Shown piece by piece: positions 31,532 through 39,239 of a stretch of DNA of 64,000 nt (its first letter is position 1; every line of letters begins with the position of its first letter). A program made the translations under genes and the position numbers. The DNA is from RYN-111 sp046723735 (GTDB lineage: Bacteria > Actinomycetota > Actinomycetes > Mycobacteriales > SCTD01), in contig JBKOVB010000113.1 in assembly GCA_046723735.1 (NCBI GenBank), forward strand, positions 1 through 64,000, written 5' to 3'. The notes beneath the pieces were generated by a model, which searched no databases, was not told the origin of the DNA, and saw nothing but the letters and a program-made list of their open reading frames with translations.

Positions 31532-32314
31532 GTGCTCGACCTCGCTGGAACCTCGTCCGTCGTCACCGGTGGCGCGTCCGGTCTGGGCGAGGCCTGCGCC
31601 CGTCAGATCGCCGCTCGCGGTGGCCGCGTCGTCGTCGTCGACCTCAACGACGACAAGGGCGTCAAGGTCGCCGGCGACATCGGCGGCACCTACGTCCGCG
31701 CGGACGTGTCAGACCCCGAGCAGGTGATCGCTGCGATCAGTGCCGCTGAAGAGCTCGGCACGTTCCGCACGCTCGTCACCGCGGCCGGCATCGGCTGGGC
31801 GTCCCGCACGATCGGCCGTGACGGCACCTACGAGTCGGCGCACGACCTCGACGCGTTCAAGAAGGTCCTTACCGTCAACCTGGTGGGCACCTTCAACTGT
31901 GTGCGCCTCGCGGCCACCGCGATGAGCCGCACCGAGGCGTTCGACGCCGACGGGCAGAAGGGCGCCATCTGCACGATGGCCTCCATCGCCGCGTTCGACG
32001 GCCAGATCGGCCAGGCGTCGTACTCCGCCAGCAAGGGCGGCGTCGTCGGCATGACGGTGCCGATCGCCCGTGACCTCGCCGCCGCCGGTATCCGCATCAA
32101 CTGCGTCGCCCCCGGCCTCATCGACACGCCCATCTACGGCGAGGGCCCGGCGTCCGAGGCGTTCAAGGACAACCTCAAGCGCGACGTGGTCTTCCCCAAG
32201 CGCCTGGGCAAGGCGGACGAGCTCGCCTCCATGGTGCTCGAGCTGCTGACCAACACGTACGCCAACGGCGAGGTCGTCCGCGTCGACGGTGCGGCTCGGC
32301 TCCAGCCCAAGTAG
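31532..32314 (+). CDS. Short-chain dehydrogenase, 3-hydroxyacyl-CoA dehydrogenase type II-like
   Basis: A 260-residue SDR from GTG 31532, preceded by AGGAG. The nucleotide motif is VVTGGASGLGEACARQIAARGGRVVVVDLNDDKG (Asp favours NAD). The catalytic set is the Ser in CTMASIAAFDG, then YSASKGG (Tyr and Lys), and CVAPGLIDTPIYG is the family C-terminal segment. The sequence resembles the HSD17B10/fabG-like enzymes that oxidise 3-hydroxyacyl-CoA or 2-methyl-3-hydroxybutyryl-CoA. It lacks the mycofactocin-type insertion. The next gene is convergent, with a nested hairpin between them. Confidence 0.87.
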   Translation: MLDLAGTSSVVTGGASGLGEACARQIAARGGRVVVVDLNDDKGVKVAGDIGGTYVRADVSDPEQVIAAISAAEELGTFRTLVTAAGIGWASRTIGRDGTYESAHDLDAFKKVLTVNLVGTFNCVRLAATAMSRTEAFDADGQKGAICTMASIAAFDGQIGQASYSASKGGVVGMTVPIARDLAAAGIRINCVAPGLIDTPIYGEGPASEAFKDNLKRDVVFPKRLGKADELASMVLELLTNTYANGEVVRVDGAARLQPK

Positions 32315-32343
32315 TCCCGGCGGCCTCAGCCCGCAGCCCACAG

Positions 32344-32428
32344 CCCCCTTTTCTTGATCAACAGGACTTCCGGCCGCGACACGCCGGGCGTGTCGCGGCA
32401 CCGTTTCCTGTTGATCAAGGAAGGGGGG
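32344..32428. repeat. Nested double inverted repeat between convergent genes
   Basis: An outer stem pairs 32344-32366 with 32406-32428 (14 perfect pairs, CTTGATCAACAGGA and its complement, then nine more with wobble). Inside it, GCCGCGACACGCC (32373-32385) is followed after one base by its exact complement (32387-32399). It lies between the convergent SDR and oxidoreductase genes, so it may be a bidirectional terminator. The 85-base compound structure is also typical of REP-like intergenic repeats. Confidence 0.85.
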
Positions 32429-33502
32429 TCAGCGGACCAGCGGCCAGACATCGGCTTGCTGACCGAGGGCGAGCGCGGCCGCCTGGCGTGCGCACAGCGC
32501 CCCCACCACGTTGCCTGTGCCGTTGTAGCCGCCGACCGCCCAGACGCCCTGCCGGACCTCGCCGAGGAAGGGCAGGGCGTCCGCCGTGTAGCCGACTGAC
32601 GCGGCCCAGCGGTGCGTGACCGGAGCGCTGACGCCGAGGCACTCGCGCAGGAAGCCCTCGAGGGCTGCTTGCACGCGGGGTGACGTGTCGGTGGAGCGGG
32701 TCTCCTCCTCGGCGCCGCCGAGGTCGCGGAAGCCACCGAGCGCGAGGCGGCCGTCGGGCAGCTGCTGCCAGTACTCGAACCCGTGACGGCGGTACACCGG
32801 GCGGGGCCAGGCCGGCGGCACCGGAGCGGTGGCCAGCATCTGCAGCCGCACGGTGCGGACAGGCACCTCGGGCAGGAGCAGGTCGAGGTTGCCGTCGACC
32901 GCCACGATCACGCCGCCGCAGCGCACCGAGCCGTGCGGCGTCGTGACGCAGGTGCCAGTCAGGCCCGTCACGGGAGAGTGCTCGAAGAGCGACGAGACGG
33001 CCTGGTGTGCAAGGGTTCTGCAGCGCGCCAGCGGCTGCAGCACCCCGTCGGCAGGGAACAGCAGCCCGCGGCCCTCGGGCCCGTCGTACTCCTCGACGGC
33101 GAAGCCGTCCGCGCGCAGCTCCTCGGCCTGGCGGACGCAGTCGGCCAGCGCCGCCTCGTCGTCCTCGATGCGCAGCGAACCGACCCGGCGGGTGTGCGGC
33201 GTGCGGTCCATCTCCTCGAGCGTGCGGCGGTACAGCAGCGCGGCCGTCTCACGGCCCAGAGTGGCGACCACCTCGTGGTACGGCGGGGCCAGCCCGGCGA
33301 GGAGGAAGCCGCCATTGCGGCCCGCGGCGCCACCGCCGACCGTGCCGGCGTCGAGCCCGACGACCGCGGCACCACGGGACTCGAGCTCCTGGACGGCGGT
33401 CAGCCCGGAGCCGCCCAGGCCGATGACGCAGACGTCCGCGACCACGTCGCCCTCGAGCCGCGGCAACCGCAGCTGCCCGCCGTCCTCCCAGACCGGGTCC
33501 AC
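32429..33502 (-). CDS. DAO-family FAD-dependent oxidoreductase
   Basis: A 357-residue flavoprotein from GTG 33502. The FAD motif is DVCVIGLGGSGLTAVQELESRGAAVVGLDAGTVGGGAAGRNGGFLLAG, as in D-amino-acid and glycine oxidases and similar DAO enzymes. SVGYTADALPFLGEVRQGVWAVGGYNGTGNVVGALCARQAAAL is the C-terminal FAD segment. It probably oxidises an amine or amino acid. It is divergent from the F420-type gene with only 24 bases between the starts. Substrate unknown. The start could move a few codons. Confidence 0.8.
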   Translation of the reverse strand: MDPVWEDGGQLRLPRLEGDVVADVCVIGLGGSGLTAVQELESRGAAVVGLDAGTVGGGAAGRNGGFLLAGLAPPYHEVVATLGRETAALLYRRTLEEMDRTPHTRRVGSLRIEDDEAALADCVRQAEELRADGFAVEEYDGPEGRGLLFPADGVLQPLARCRTLAHQAVSSLFEHSPVTGLTGTCVTTPHGSVRCGGVIVAVDGNLDLLLPEVPVRTVRLQMLATAPVPPAWPRPVYRRHGFEYWQQLPDGRLALGGFRDLGGAEEETRSTDTSPRVQAALEGFLRECLGVSAPVTHRWAASVGYTADALPFLGEVRQGVWAVGGYNGTGNVVGALCARQAAALALGQQADVWPLVR

Positions 33503-33526
33503 ATGCCCATCCTCTACGTTGCTCGG

Positions 33527-34399
33527 ATGAAGTACGCCGTCGTCGCGCCCGTCGCCGCGAACGTCACCGCCGACCCTGTCTGGATGACGGCCTTCGCGCA
33601 GCACGTGGAGGCGTGCGGGTTCGAGTCGCTCGTGGTCGTGGAACACACCGTGGTGACCCACGGGTACACGAGCCGCTACCCGTACGACACCTCGGGCCGG
33701 ATGGAGCTCGACGAGAGCTGCGAGATCCCGGATCCCTTGGAGCTGCTGGCGTTCCTGGCCGGACGGACGACCCGGCTGGGCCTCGCGACCGGCGTGCTGG
33801 TGCTCCCCAACCACCACCCGGTCGTGCTGGCGAAGCGGCTCGCCACGCTGGACGTGCTGTCCGGCGGTCGGCTGCGGCTGTGCGTCGGGATGGGCTGGAT
33901 GCGCGAGGAGGTCGAGGCCTGCGGCGCCGACTTCGACAGCCGCGGCCGCCGCGCCGACGAGCAGCTGGACGTCATGCGCAAGCTCTGGTCGCCCGGTGAG
34001 AAGGGCGCCGACCACCAGGGCGAGTTCTTCCGGCTCGACCGCGCCATGAGCTTCCCCAAGCCGCTCGGCGCCATCCCCGTGCACATCGGGGGACACAGCA
34101 GGGCTGCCGCCCGTCGTGCAGGTCGGCTCGGCGACGGCCTCCAGCCGCTGGGCGTCCACGGGGGGCAGCTCACCGAGCTGGTGGACCTCATGCACCGTGA
34201 GGCCGAAGCCGCCGGCCGCGACCCTGCCGCGCTCGAGCTCTCGCTGGGGCACCTCGTCCGCCGCATCGACCGGGCGAGAGCGGAGACGCTCGCCGCCAAG
34301 GGTGCCGACCGGCTGGTGCTCGCCATGACGCCGACGTCCGACCTCGAGCGGGCCAAGGACGAGCTGTCCGCCTGCGCCCAACGTCTGGAGCTCCGATGA
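33527..34399 (+). CDS. LLM-class F420-dependent oxidoreductase
   Basis: A 290-residue luciferase-like monooxygenase-fold protein from ATG 33527 (an upstream in-frame ATG at 33503 would add eight residues). Features are MKYAVVAPVAANVTADPVWMTAFAQHVEACGFESLVVVEHTVV, TTRLGLATGVLVLPNHHPVVLAKRLATLDVLSGGRLRLCVGMGWMREE and GAIPVHIGGHSRAAARRAGRLGDGLQPLG, matching the subfamily of actinobacterial F420-dependent enzymes (TIGR03619-like). It transfers hydride to or from F420 with an unknown substrate. Its stop overlaps the next gene as ATGA. Confidence 0.85.
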   Translation: MKYAVVAPVAANVTADPVWMTAFAQHVEACGFESLVVVEHTVVTHGYTSRYPYDTSGRMELDESCEIPDPLELLAFLAGRTTRLGLATGVLVLPNHHPVVLAKRLATLDVLSGGRLRLCVGMGWMREEVEACGADFDSRGRRADEQLDVMRKLWSPGEKGADHQGEFFRLDRAMSFPKPLGAIPVHIGGHSRAAARRAGRLGDGLQPLGVHGGQLTELVDLMHREAEAAGRDPAALELSLGHLVRRIDRARAETLAAKGADRLVLAMTPTSDLERAKDELSACAQRLELR

Positions 34400-34836
34400 A
34401 CGTCGACGACCGCCTGGCCCTGCTCGACCTCGTCCACCGCTACGCGCTCCTCGTCGACAATCGCGACCTCGACGCGGCTGTCGCGCTGTTCACGGCTGAC
34501 GGCGTGCTCTCCACCCCTGACCCGCCTGAGCACCTCGACCCGGTGCACGAGCACGCGGGGCATGACGCGGTGCACGAGGCGTTGGCGATCGTGACCTCGG
34601 TGGAGCGCACCTTCCACGAGGTCGTCGGCACGGTCCTCGACCTCGACGGCGACGGCGCGCGCGGCCAGGTGGCCTGCGTCGCGCACCACCTGGTGACCCG
34701 CGACGGCGAGACGAAGGACCACGTCTGGCACCTGCGCTACGACGACGCCTACCGCCGTACGCCGGAGGGCTGGCGCATCGCCCGCCGCTCCCTGCACGTC
34801 GCGTTCCTGGAGACCCGGCCCGTCCGGACCGGGTGA
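34396..34836 (+). CDS. SnoaL-like/NTF2-fold protein
   Basis: A 146-residue protein starting ATG 34396, overlapping the previous stop. The NTF2-like pattern is clear: DRLALLDLVHRYALLVDNRDLDAAVALFTADGVLSTPD, then ERTFHEVVGTVLDLDGDGARGQVACVAHHLV and WHLRYDDAYRRTPEGWRIARRSLHVAFLETRP. It is like the SnoaL_4 group of cyclases and dehydratases. It is coupled to the F420-type enzyme, so they probably act on the same compound. It converges on the CocE-like gene, six bases apart. Confidence 0.83.
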   Translation: MNVDDRLALLDLVHRYALLVDNRDLDAAVALFTADGVLSTPDPPEHLDPVHEHAGHDAVHEALAIVTSVERTFHEVVGTVLDLDGDGARGQVACVAHHLVTRDGETKDHVWHLRYDDAYRRTPEGWRIARRSLHVAFLETRPVRTG

Positions 34837-34841
34837 GCGCC

Positions 34842-36515
34842 TCAGCGAGTGTTCAACAGCAGCTGGGTCGGGTGCTGCGCGTCGTGGAACAGCAGGTTGC
34901 GGCCGGCCGCAGGAACCGGCTCGTGCGTGGGCGAGTCGCCGCTCGCGAACCACAGCCGCAGCCGGTGGCCCTTCGCCACCGTGAACGCGACGTCCCAGAT
35001 GTCGAGCCGGTACTCCGTGGTCAGCCCGATCGTGACTGGCAGGTGCCGGTCGTCGGTGAGGTACGGAGCCCCCGGTCGAGACCGCGCCGGGTCGACGTGC
35101 CGGAAGTTGGCGCGCAGCCACCCCTGGGTGATGGGCGTTTCGGTGCCGTCCGGCGCCACGTCCGCGAGCCGAGCCACCCAGGCCATGTCGGCGGCCTCGG
35201 TGATGGCCCAGAACCGCAGCTCGGCCGGGCCGGCCAGCCGCAGCGGTCCTTTCAGCGGGGCGGTCGTGTAGGTCAGGCCACGGGTGTCGTCGAGCCGCTG
35301 GTCGGTGTGCACGTAGGGCGCGAAACCGTCCGGTCCCTCCCACCCCATGGGCACCGAGGCACCGGTGGTCGGGTCGTAGACGTAGGACTCCTGGTAGGCG
35401 TCCCGACCGGTCGGGACGTGAGTGACCAGCGAGCCGTCGTTCAGCGACGACGCGCTGCCCGTCGTCGCCCCCGACAGGAACAGCCGTGTGATCCCGGGGG
35501 CGGCAGCCCGCCACGAGGACGCGGTGTGCCAGGTGCGGTCCCCGAGGTCGAAGTAGGTGACCCGCGGCTGGCGGTCGACCCCGTTCTTCGCATCTTTGGC
35601 GTAGTGGTCGAGCCAGCGCAGCACCTGCCCGGGCGGCGGGGACGCGGACAGCGACGGCGTCAGGTCGGTCGCACCACCGCCGTACGGCGCCCCCACCTCC
35701 CCGATGTTGCCGGTGCCGTGGTGCGTGGATGCGTCGATCCAGAGCTGTGCCGGGACGTGGAGCGCGTCGATGAGCCGCAGGTCGCCGCGGCTGTACATGT
35801 CGTGCCAGCCGGTGAACACGTAGACCGGGACCTTGATGCGGGCGACCTTGGCGAGGACCGAGCGCTCCTGGTACAGCGGCCCGTCCAGGTCGTTGAACCG
35901 GGTCTCGAACGCGAACAGCTGGTCCTTGCGGTCGAGGTACTGCGGCTGCGGCCCGAGCCCCAGCGCCTGGGCCCCCGTCTGGCCGGCGAACCACTGCTCG
36001 ACGAAGCCCTGGTCGTAGAGCCCGTTGTGCCACAGCACATCGCGGTAGGGGTCCGTGGGCGGGTGCCCCACCACGACGGTCGTCAGGTGCGGCGGTTGCA
36101 GGGCCGCGCCCAGCAAGGCGGTGATGGCCGAGTAGGAGTAGCCGTAGAGGACGACCCTGCCGTTGCTCCACGGCTGGCGAGCGACCCACTCCACGACGTC
36201 GTAGACGTCCTGCTGCTCACGCAAGCAGAGCAGGCACAGCGCGCCGCCGCTCTTGCCCGAGCCGCGTACGTCGGTGTTGACGTGGGCGTACCCGTTCGGC
36301 ACGTACGTGGTGGCACTGGAACGCCCGTACGGCTCCATGTCCACGATCGCCGGAAAGCGCCCCGAGGCCGCGGGCAGGTGCACGTCGCCGACCAGATGCA
36401 CCCCGTCGCTCGCCGTGATGGTCACGTCGGTGAGGTCCTTGGTCGCCGCAGTGGCTGGGAGGGCCGCACCGGTCACGGCCAGCGCTGCGGCGACGACCAG
36501 GGGACGGAGACGCAC
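34842..36515 (-). CDS. Secreted CocE/NonD-family hydrolase (X-Pro dipeptidyl-peptidase type)
   Basis: A 557-residue exported hydrolase from GTG 36515, with GGAGG seven bases upstream. The signal peptide is VRLRPLVVAAALAVTGAALPATA (about 1-23). The family core PAIVDMEPYGRSSATTYVPNGYAHVNTDVRGSGKSGG and the nucleophile elbow GYSYSA with Ser127 follow. HHGTG is the likely His motif. The C-terminal half is a jelly-roll domain (PLRLAGPAELRFWAITEAADMAWVARLADVAPDGTETPITQGWLRANFRHVDP). It resembles cocaine esterase-like serine hydrolases acting on esters or amides outside the cell. Substrate unknown. Confidence 0.88.
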   Translation of the reverse strand: MRLRPLVVAAALAVTGAALPATAATKDLTDVTITASDGVHLVGDVHLPAASGRFPAIVDMEPYGRSSATTYVPNGYAHVNTDVRGSGKSGGALCLLCLREQQDVYDVVEWVARQPWSNGRVVLYGYSYSAITALLGAALQPPHLTTVVVGHPPTDPYRDVLWHNGLYDQGFVEQWFAGQTGAQALGLGPQPQYLDRKDQLFAFETRFNDLDGPLYQERSVLAKVARIKVPVYVFTGWHDMYSRGDLRLIDALHVPAQLWIDASTHHGTGNIGEVGAPYGGGATDLTPSLSASPPPGQVLRWLDHYAKDAKNGVDRQPRVTYFDLGDRTWHTASSWRAAAPGITRLFLSGATTGSASSLNDGSLVTHVPTGRDAYQESYVYDPTTGASVPMGWEGPDGFAPYVHTDQRLDDTRGLTYTTAPLKGPLRLAGPAELRFWAITEAADMAWVARLADVAPDGTETPITQGWLRANFRHVDPARSRPGAPYLTDDRHLPVTIGLTTEYRLDIWDVAFTVAKGHRLRLWFASGDSPTHEPVPAAGRNLLFHDAQHPTQLLLNTR

Positions 36516-36621
36516 GGTAGGTCCTCCAGGGAGTCGCGGGACTGTGCAGAGTTCGTCCCGTGCGACCGGACTCCTGCCGCCGGCTCCTGGCGCGTCGCCC
36601 GCCGACCCGTCCAGGTTGAGC

Positions 36622-37107
36622 TCACGAACCGGGCTTGCCCTCCTGGGGACCCAGCACCGGCTCGAAGGCGGCGACGTAGCGCTCGAAGCGCGGCTCCCAG
36701 TCCTCGCCGACGGCGCCGACCAGCCGGTCGAGGCAGACCTCCCAGCCGGCAGCGTTGCGGGCCGCCCTGCTCGCGCCGAGCTCCTCAGCCAGCACGAAGG
36801 TCGTCCCGCCCTCGGCCGCCGACAGCTCGAACGTGATGGTGTCCTCACCCCACGTGAACGACAGCCGGTGCGGCGCATCGTAGGCGAGCACCTTTCCCGG
36901 CAGCGGCCCGAACGGCTGGTCGTCGAAGTGGTGGGTCAACGAGGCGCCCGTCTCCCAGCGGTCGATCTCGATCCGGGTCGGGAACCAGGCCTTCATCTCG
37001 GTCGGGTCGGTGACGGCCCGCCAGACCTCCTCCACCGGCCGCGGCAGGAACCGCTCGAACCGCAGGACCGGCTTGTCGCCGCTCGAGATCAGGGTGGCTT
37101 CACGCAT
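36622..37107 (-). CDS. AHSA1/SRPBCC-domain protein
   Basis: A 161-residue protein from ATG 37107 behind a GGAG-type site. The AHSA1 pattern is readable: LRFERFLPRPVEEVWRAVTDPTEMKAWFPTRIEIDRWETGASLTHHF, then RLSFTWGEDTITFELSAAEGGTTFVLAEEL and AAGWEVCLDRLVGAVGEDWEPRFERYVAAFEPVLG. Members bind hydrophobic ligands or act as co-chaperones and in stress responses. It lies 70 bases upstream of the amidohydrolase stop and about 100 bases from the CocE-like gene; co-transcription is not certain. Confidence 0.83.
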   Translation of the reverse strand: MREATLISSGDKPVLRFERFLPRPVEEVWRAVTDPTEMKAWFPTRIEIDRWETGASLTHHFDDQPFGPLPGKVLAYDAPHRLSFTWGEDTITFELSAAEGGTTFVLAEELGASRAARNAAGWEVCLDRLVGAVGEDWEPRFERYVAAFEPVLGPQEGKPGS

Positions 37108-37177
37108 CACGGGCTCCTTCGGTGAGGTGTGCCTCCAGGCGGTCGAGGCTGCCGACCCACGAGCAGTCATTCGCCTG

Positions 37178-38278
37178 TCAGGGCATGGAGAGGGATCTCC
37201 TCACGGCGCCCCGCAGCACGACGTACGACGGGTGGGCCAGGACGTCGAGGGTCAGCCGCGGGTCCTCGGCGTAGACGACGAGGTCCGCCGGCGCCCCCTC
37301 CGACAGGCCCGGTCGCCCGAGCCACGAGCGCGCCGACCAGGTCGCGGCCGCCAGCGCCGCCGTACGGGACAACCCTGCGGCGTGCAGCTCGCGGACTTCG
37401 TCCGCGATCCGGCCGTGCGCCAGCGACCCACCGGCGTCGGTGCCGGCGTACACCGGGATGCCGGCGTCGAAGGCCGCGAGCACGGTGTCGTGCCGGCGCG
37501 CGTGCAGCGCTCGCATGTGCATGGCGTACGCCGGGAACTTCTCCTGGGCGCCCGTCGCGATCGACGGGAAGGTCGCGATGTTGATGAGGGTCGGAACGAT
37601 TGCGATCCCTTGTGCCGCAGCGGTTTCCACCGTCGAGGGGGTCAGCCCGCACGCGTGCTCGACGCAGTCGATGCCGGCCGCAAGGAGGTCGGGCAGGCAC
37701 TCCTCGCCGAAGCAGTGCGCCGTCACGCGAGCACCGAGCTCGTGGGCGGCGGCGATGGCGGGGCGGAGGGCGTCAAGCGGCCAGCACGGCGCGAGATCAC
37801 CGACGTCGCGGTCGATCCAGTCCCCGACCAGCTTGACCCAGCCGTCGCCGCGACCGGCTTGCTCCCGGACGGCGTCCACCAGCGAGGCGGGCTCGATCTC
37901 GACGCCGTAGTTACGGATGTAGCGCCTGCTGCGGGCGATGTGCCGGCCGGCGCGCACCACCACCGGCAGGTCGTCGCGGTCGTCGATCCAGCGGGTGTCC
38001 CCCGGCTGGCCGGCGTCACGGACCAGCAGGGTGCCGGCGTCGCGGTCGGTGAGCGCCTGCTGCTCCGCCACCTCCGACGGCACCTCGCCGTGGGCGTCGA
38101 GCCCGATGTGGCAGTGGGCGTCGGCCAGTCCCGGCAGAACCCAGCCCTCGAGCGAGAAGGTGTCGCCCCCGGGCGGCTGGAAGGTCAGTCGCCCGTCCAC
38201 GACCCAGGCCTCGGCGACCTCCTCGTCCGGCCCGACGAGCAGCGGGCCGCGCAGGTGGAGGACGTCGTGGGTGGCCAT
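37178..38278 (-). CDS. Amidohydrolase family protein
   Basis: A 366-residue metal-dependent hydrolase from ATG 38278, which shares a base with the stop of the next small gene (TGATG). Metal-binding motifs are GLADAHCHIGLDAHG (about 50-64), VTAHCFGEECLPDLLAAGIDCVEHACG and AGTDAGGSLAHGRIADEVRELHAAG, with WSARSWLGRPGLSEGAPADLVVYAEDP as the returning N-terminal-type strand. This is the imidazolonepropionase/prolidase-like amidohydrolase type, acting on a cyclic amide, carboxylic amide or peptide. Substrate unknown. Confidence 0.87.
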   Translation of the reverse strand: MATHDVLHLRGPLLVGPDEEVAEAWVVDGRLTFQPPGGDTFSLEGWVLPGLADAHCHIGLDAHGEVPSEVAEQQALTDRDAGTLLVRDAGQPGDTRWIDDRDDLPVVVRAGRHIARSRRYIRNYGVEIEPASLVDAVREQAGRGDGWVKLVGDWIDRDVGDLAPCWPLDALRPAIAAAHELGARVTAHCFGEECLPDLLAAGIDCVEHACGLTPSTVETAAAQGIAIVPTLINIATFPSIATGAQEKFPAYAMHMRALHARRHDTVLAAFDAGIPVYAGTDAGGSLAHGRIADEVRELHAAGLSRTAALAAATWSARSWLGRPGLSEGAPADLVVYAEDPRLTLDVLAHPSYVVLRGAVRRSLSMP

Positions 38279-38508
38279 CAGACCAGCGTGACCTCGACGC
38301 TGGTGCGTCCGTCGAGGTGCTGGTGCACCTGGTACGTCCGGCCGTTCGTGACCCAGGTCCAGGTCGACAGCGCCTCGCCGATCGTGAGGGTTCGCTCCAC
38401 GTCGGCGTCGGCCGGCAGGCCGGCGAGGGTGTTGGCGTACGCGAAGGCGTCCTGCAGCCGCTGCTCGCTGGTGCGCACGCGCTCCCAGTGGCGCCGCTCC
38501 TCGGTCAT
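38278..38508 (-). CDS. Small hypothetical protein coupled to the amidohydrolase
   Basis: A 76-residue protein, MTEERRHWERVRTSEQRLQD at the start, then AFAYANTLAGLPADADVERTLTIGEALSTWTWVTNGRTYQVHQHLDGRTSVEVTLV. No domain is recognised. The last 35 residues form a short beta-rich unit. It is translationally coupled to the amidohydrolase (one-base overlap) and may be a partner subunit. Confidence 0.62.
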   Translation of the reverse strand: MTEERRHWERVRTSEQRLQDAFAYANTLAGLPADADVERTLTIGEALSTWTWVTNGRTYQVHQHLDGRTSVEVTLV

Positions 38509-38535
38509 CCGCCCTCCTTCGACGTACGCCGGACG

Positions 38536-39156
38536 TTAGCGCCGAGGGGCAGGCAGGAGCGCGCGCAGCCCGGCGACGAGCACCTCCGCGAGCGTGCCCA
38601 CCACGTCCACGTCCTCGGTCACCTCGGTGAGCTCGTGCAGCACGGGGAAGTCCTGCAACGGCAGCGGTTCCAGGTCGGTGGTGAGCTCCTGGCCCGCGGC
38701 CAAGGAAGCCTGCTCGACGGCGGCCCCGAGCACCGCCACGGTCACGGCCTTGAGCGCGGCGTAGGCATGCGTGGTGTCCATCCCCGCCCGGCAGAACGCC
38801 TCGAGGGCCGCCTCGAACGTCGCCAGCGCCCGGGGACCCTGCACGGGGCGCCGCATGAGGACGGTGAAGGCACCCGGGTGCTGGATCGACAGGTGCGAGA
38901 GGGCCGTGGCGAACCGGCGTACCCAGTCCTCCCACGGCACCTCGCCGTCCGGCAGCTCGGCCTCGGCGAGCAGTTCTTCCGCGACTCCGTCGAGCAGGGC
39001 TTCCTTGGTGGCGACGTGGTTGTACAGGGAGGTCACGTGGACGCCCAGCTCGGCTGCGACCTTGCGCAGGCTGGTCGCGTCGAGGCCGTCCCGGTCCGCG
39101 ACGCGCACCGCGGTGGCCAGGATCCGCTCACGGCTGAGGGGCAGCGCAGCAGTCAC
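38536..39156 (-). CDS. TetR-family transcriptional regulator
   Basis: A 206-residue regulator from GTG 39156. The helix-turn-helix is ERILATAVRVADRDGLDATSLRKVAAELGVHVTSLYNHVATKEALLDGVAEEL (about 10-61), as in TetR proteins with a TetR_C-type ligand domain. The gene is divergent from the serine hydrolase gene, and the intergenic space holds a strong palindrome with three TTGACCTAC-like copies (39178-39220). The likely role is repression of the hydrolase gene and of itself. Confidence 0.88.
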   Translation of the reverse strand: MTAALPLSRERILATAVRVADRDGLDATSLRKVAAELGVHVTSLYNHVATKEALLDGVAEELLAEAELPDGEVPWEDWVRRFATALSHLSIQHPGAFTVLMRRPVQGPRALATFEAALEAFCRAGMDTTHAYAALKAVTVAVLGAAVEQASLAAGQELTTDLEPLPLQDFPVLHELTEVTEDVDVVGTLAEVLVAGLRALLPAPRR

Positions 39157-39177
39157 TTGACGAGTCTAGCGAGGCGT

Positions 39178-39220
39178 GACCTACAGTGTTGACCTACAGC
39201 GTTGACCTACGCCGTAGGTC
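39178..39220. promoter_or_regulatory. Operator repeats between the TetR and serine hydrolase genes
   Basis: GACCTAC occurs three times in tandem at 13-base spacing (39178, 39191, 39204). The last copy forms a perfect dyad GACCTAC-GCC-GTAGGTC (39204-39220). The second and third copies are preceded by TT, giving TTGACC boxes that resemble -35 elements. This is a likely TetR-family binding array controlling both genes. Confidence 0.72.
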
Positions 39221-39239
39221 GATCCACGTGGGAGGACGC

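Noticed and set aside
31532..32314. SDR as a further mycofactocin-coupled dehydrogenase
   Set aside because: It lacks the extra segment after the second strand that marks the mycofactocin type and resembles ordinary NAD-dependent 3-hydroxyacyl-CoA dehydrogenases.
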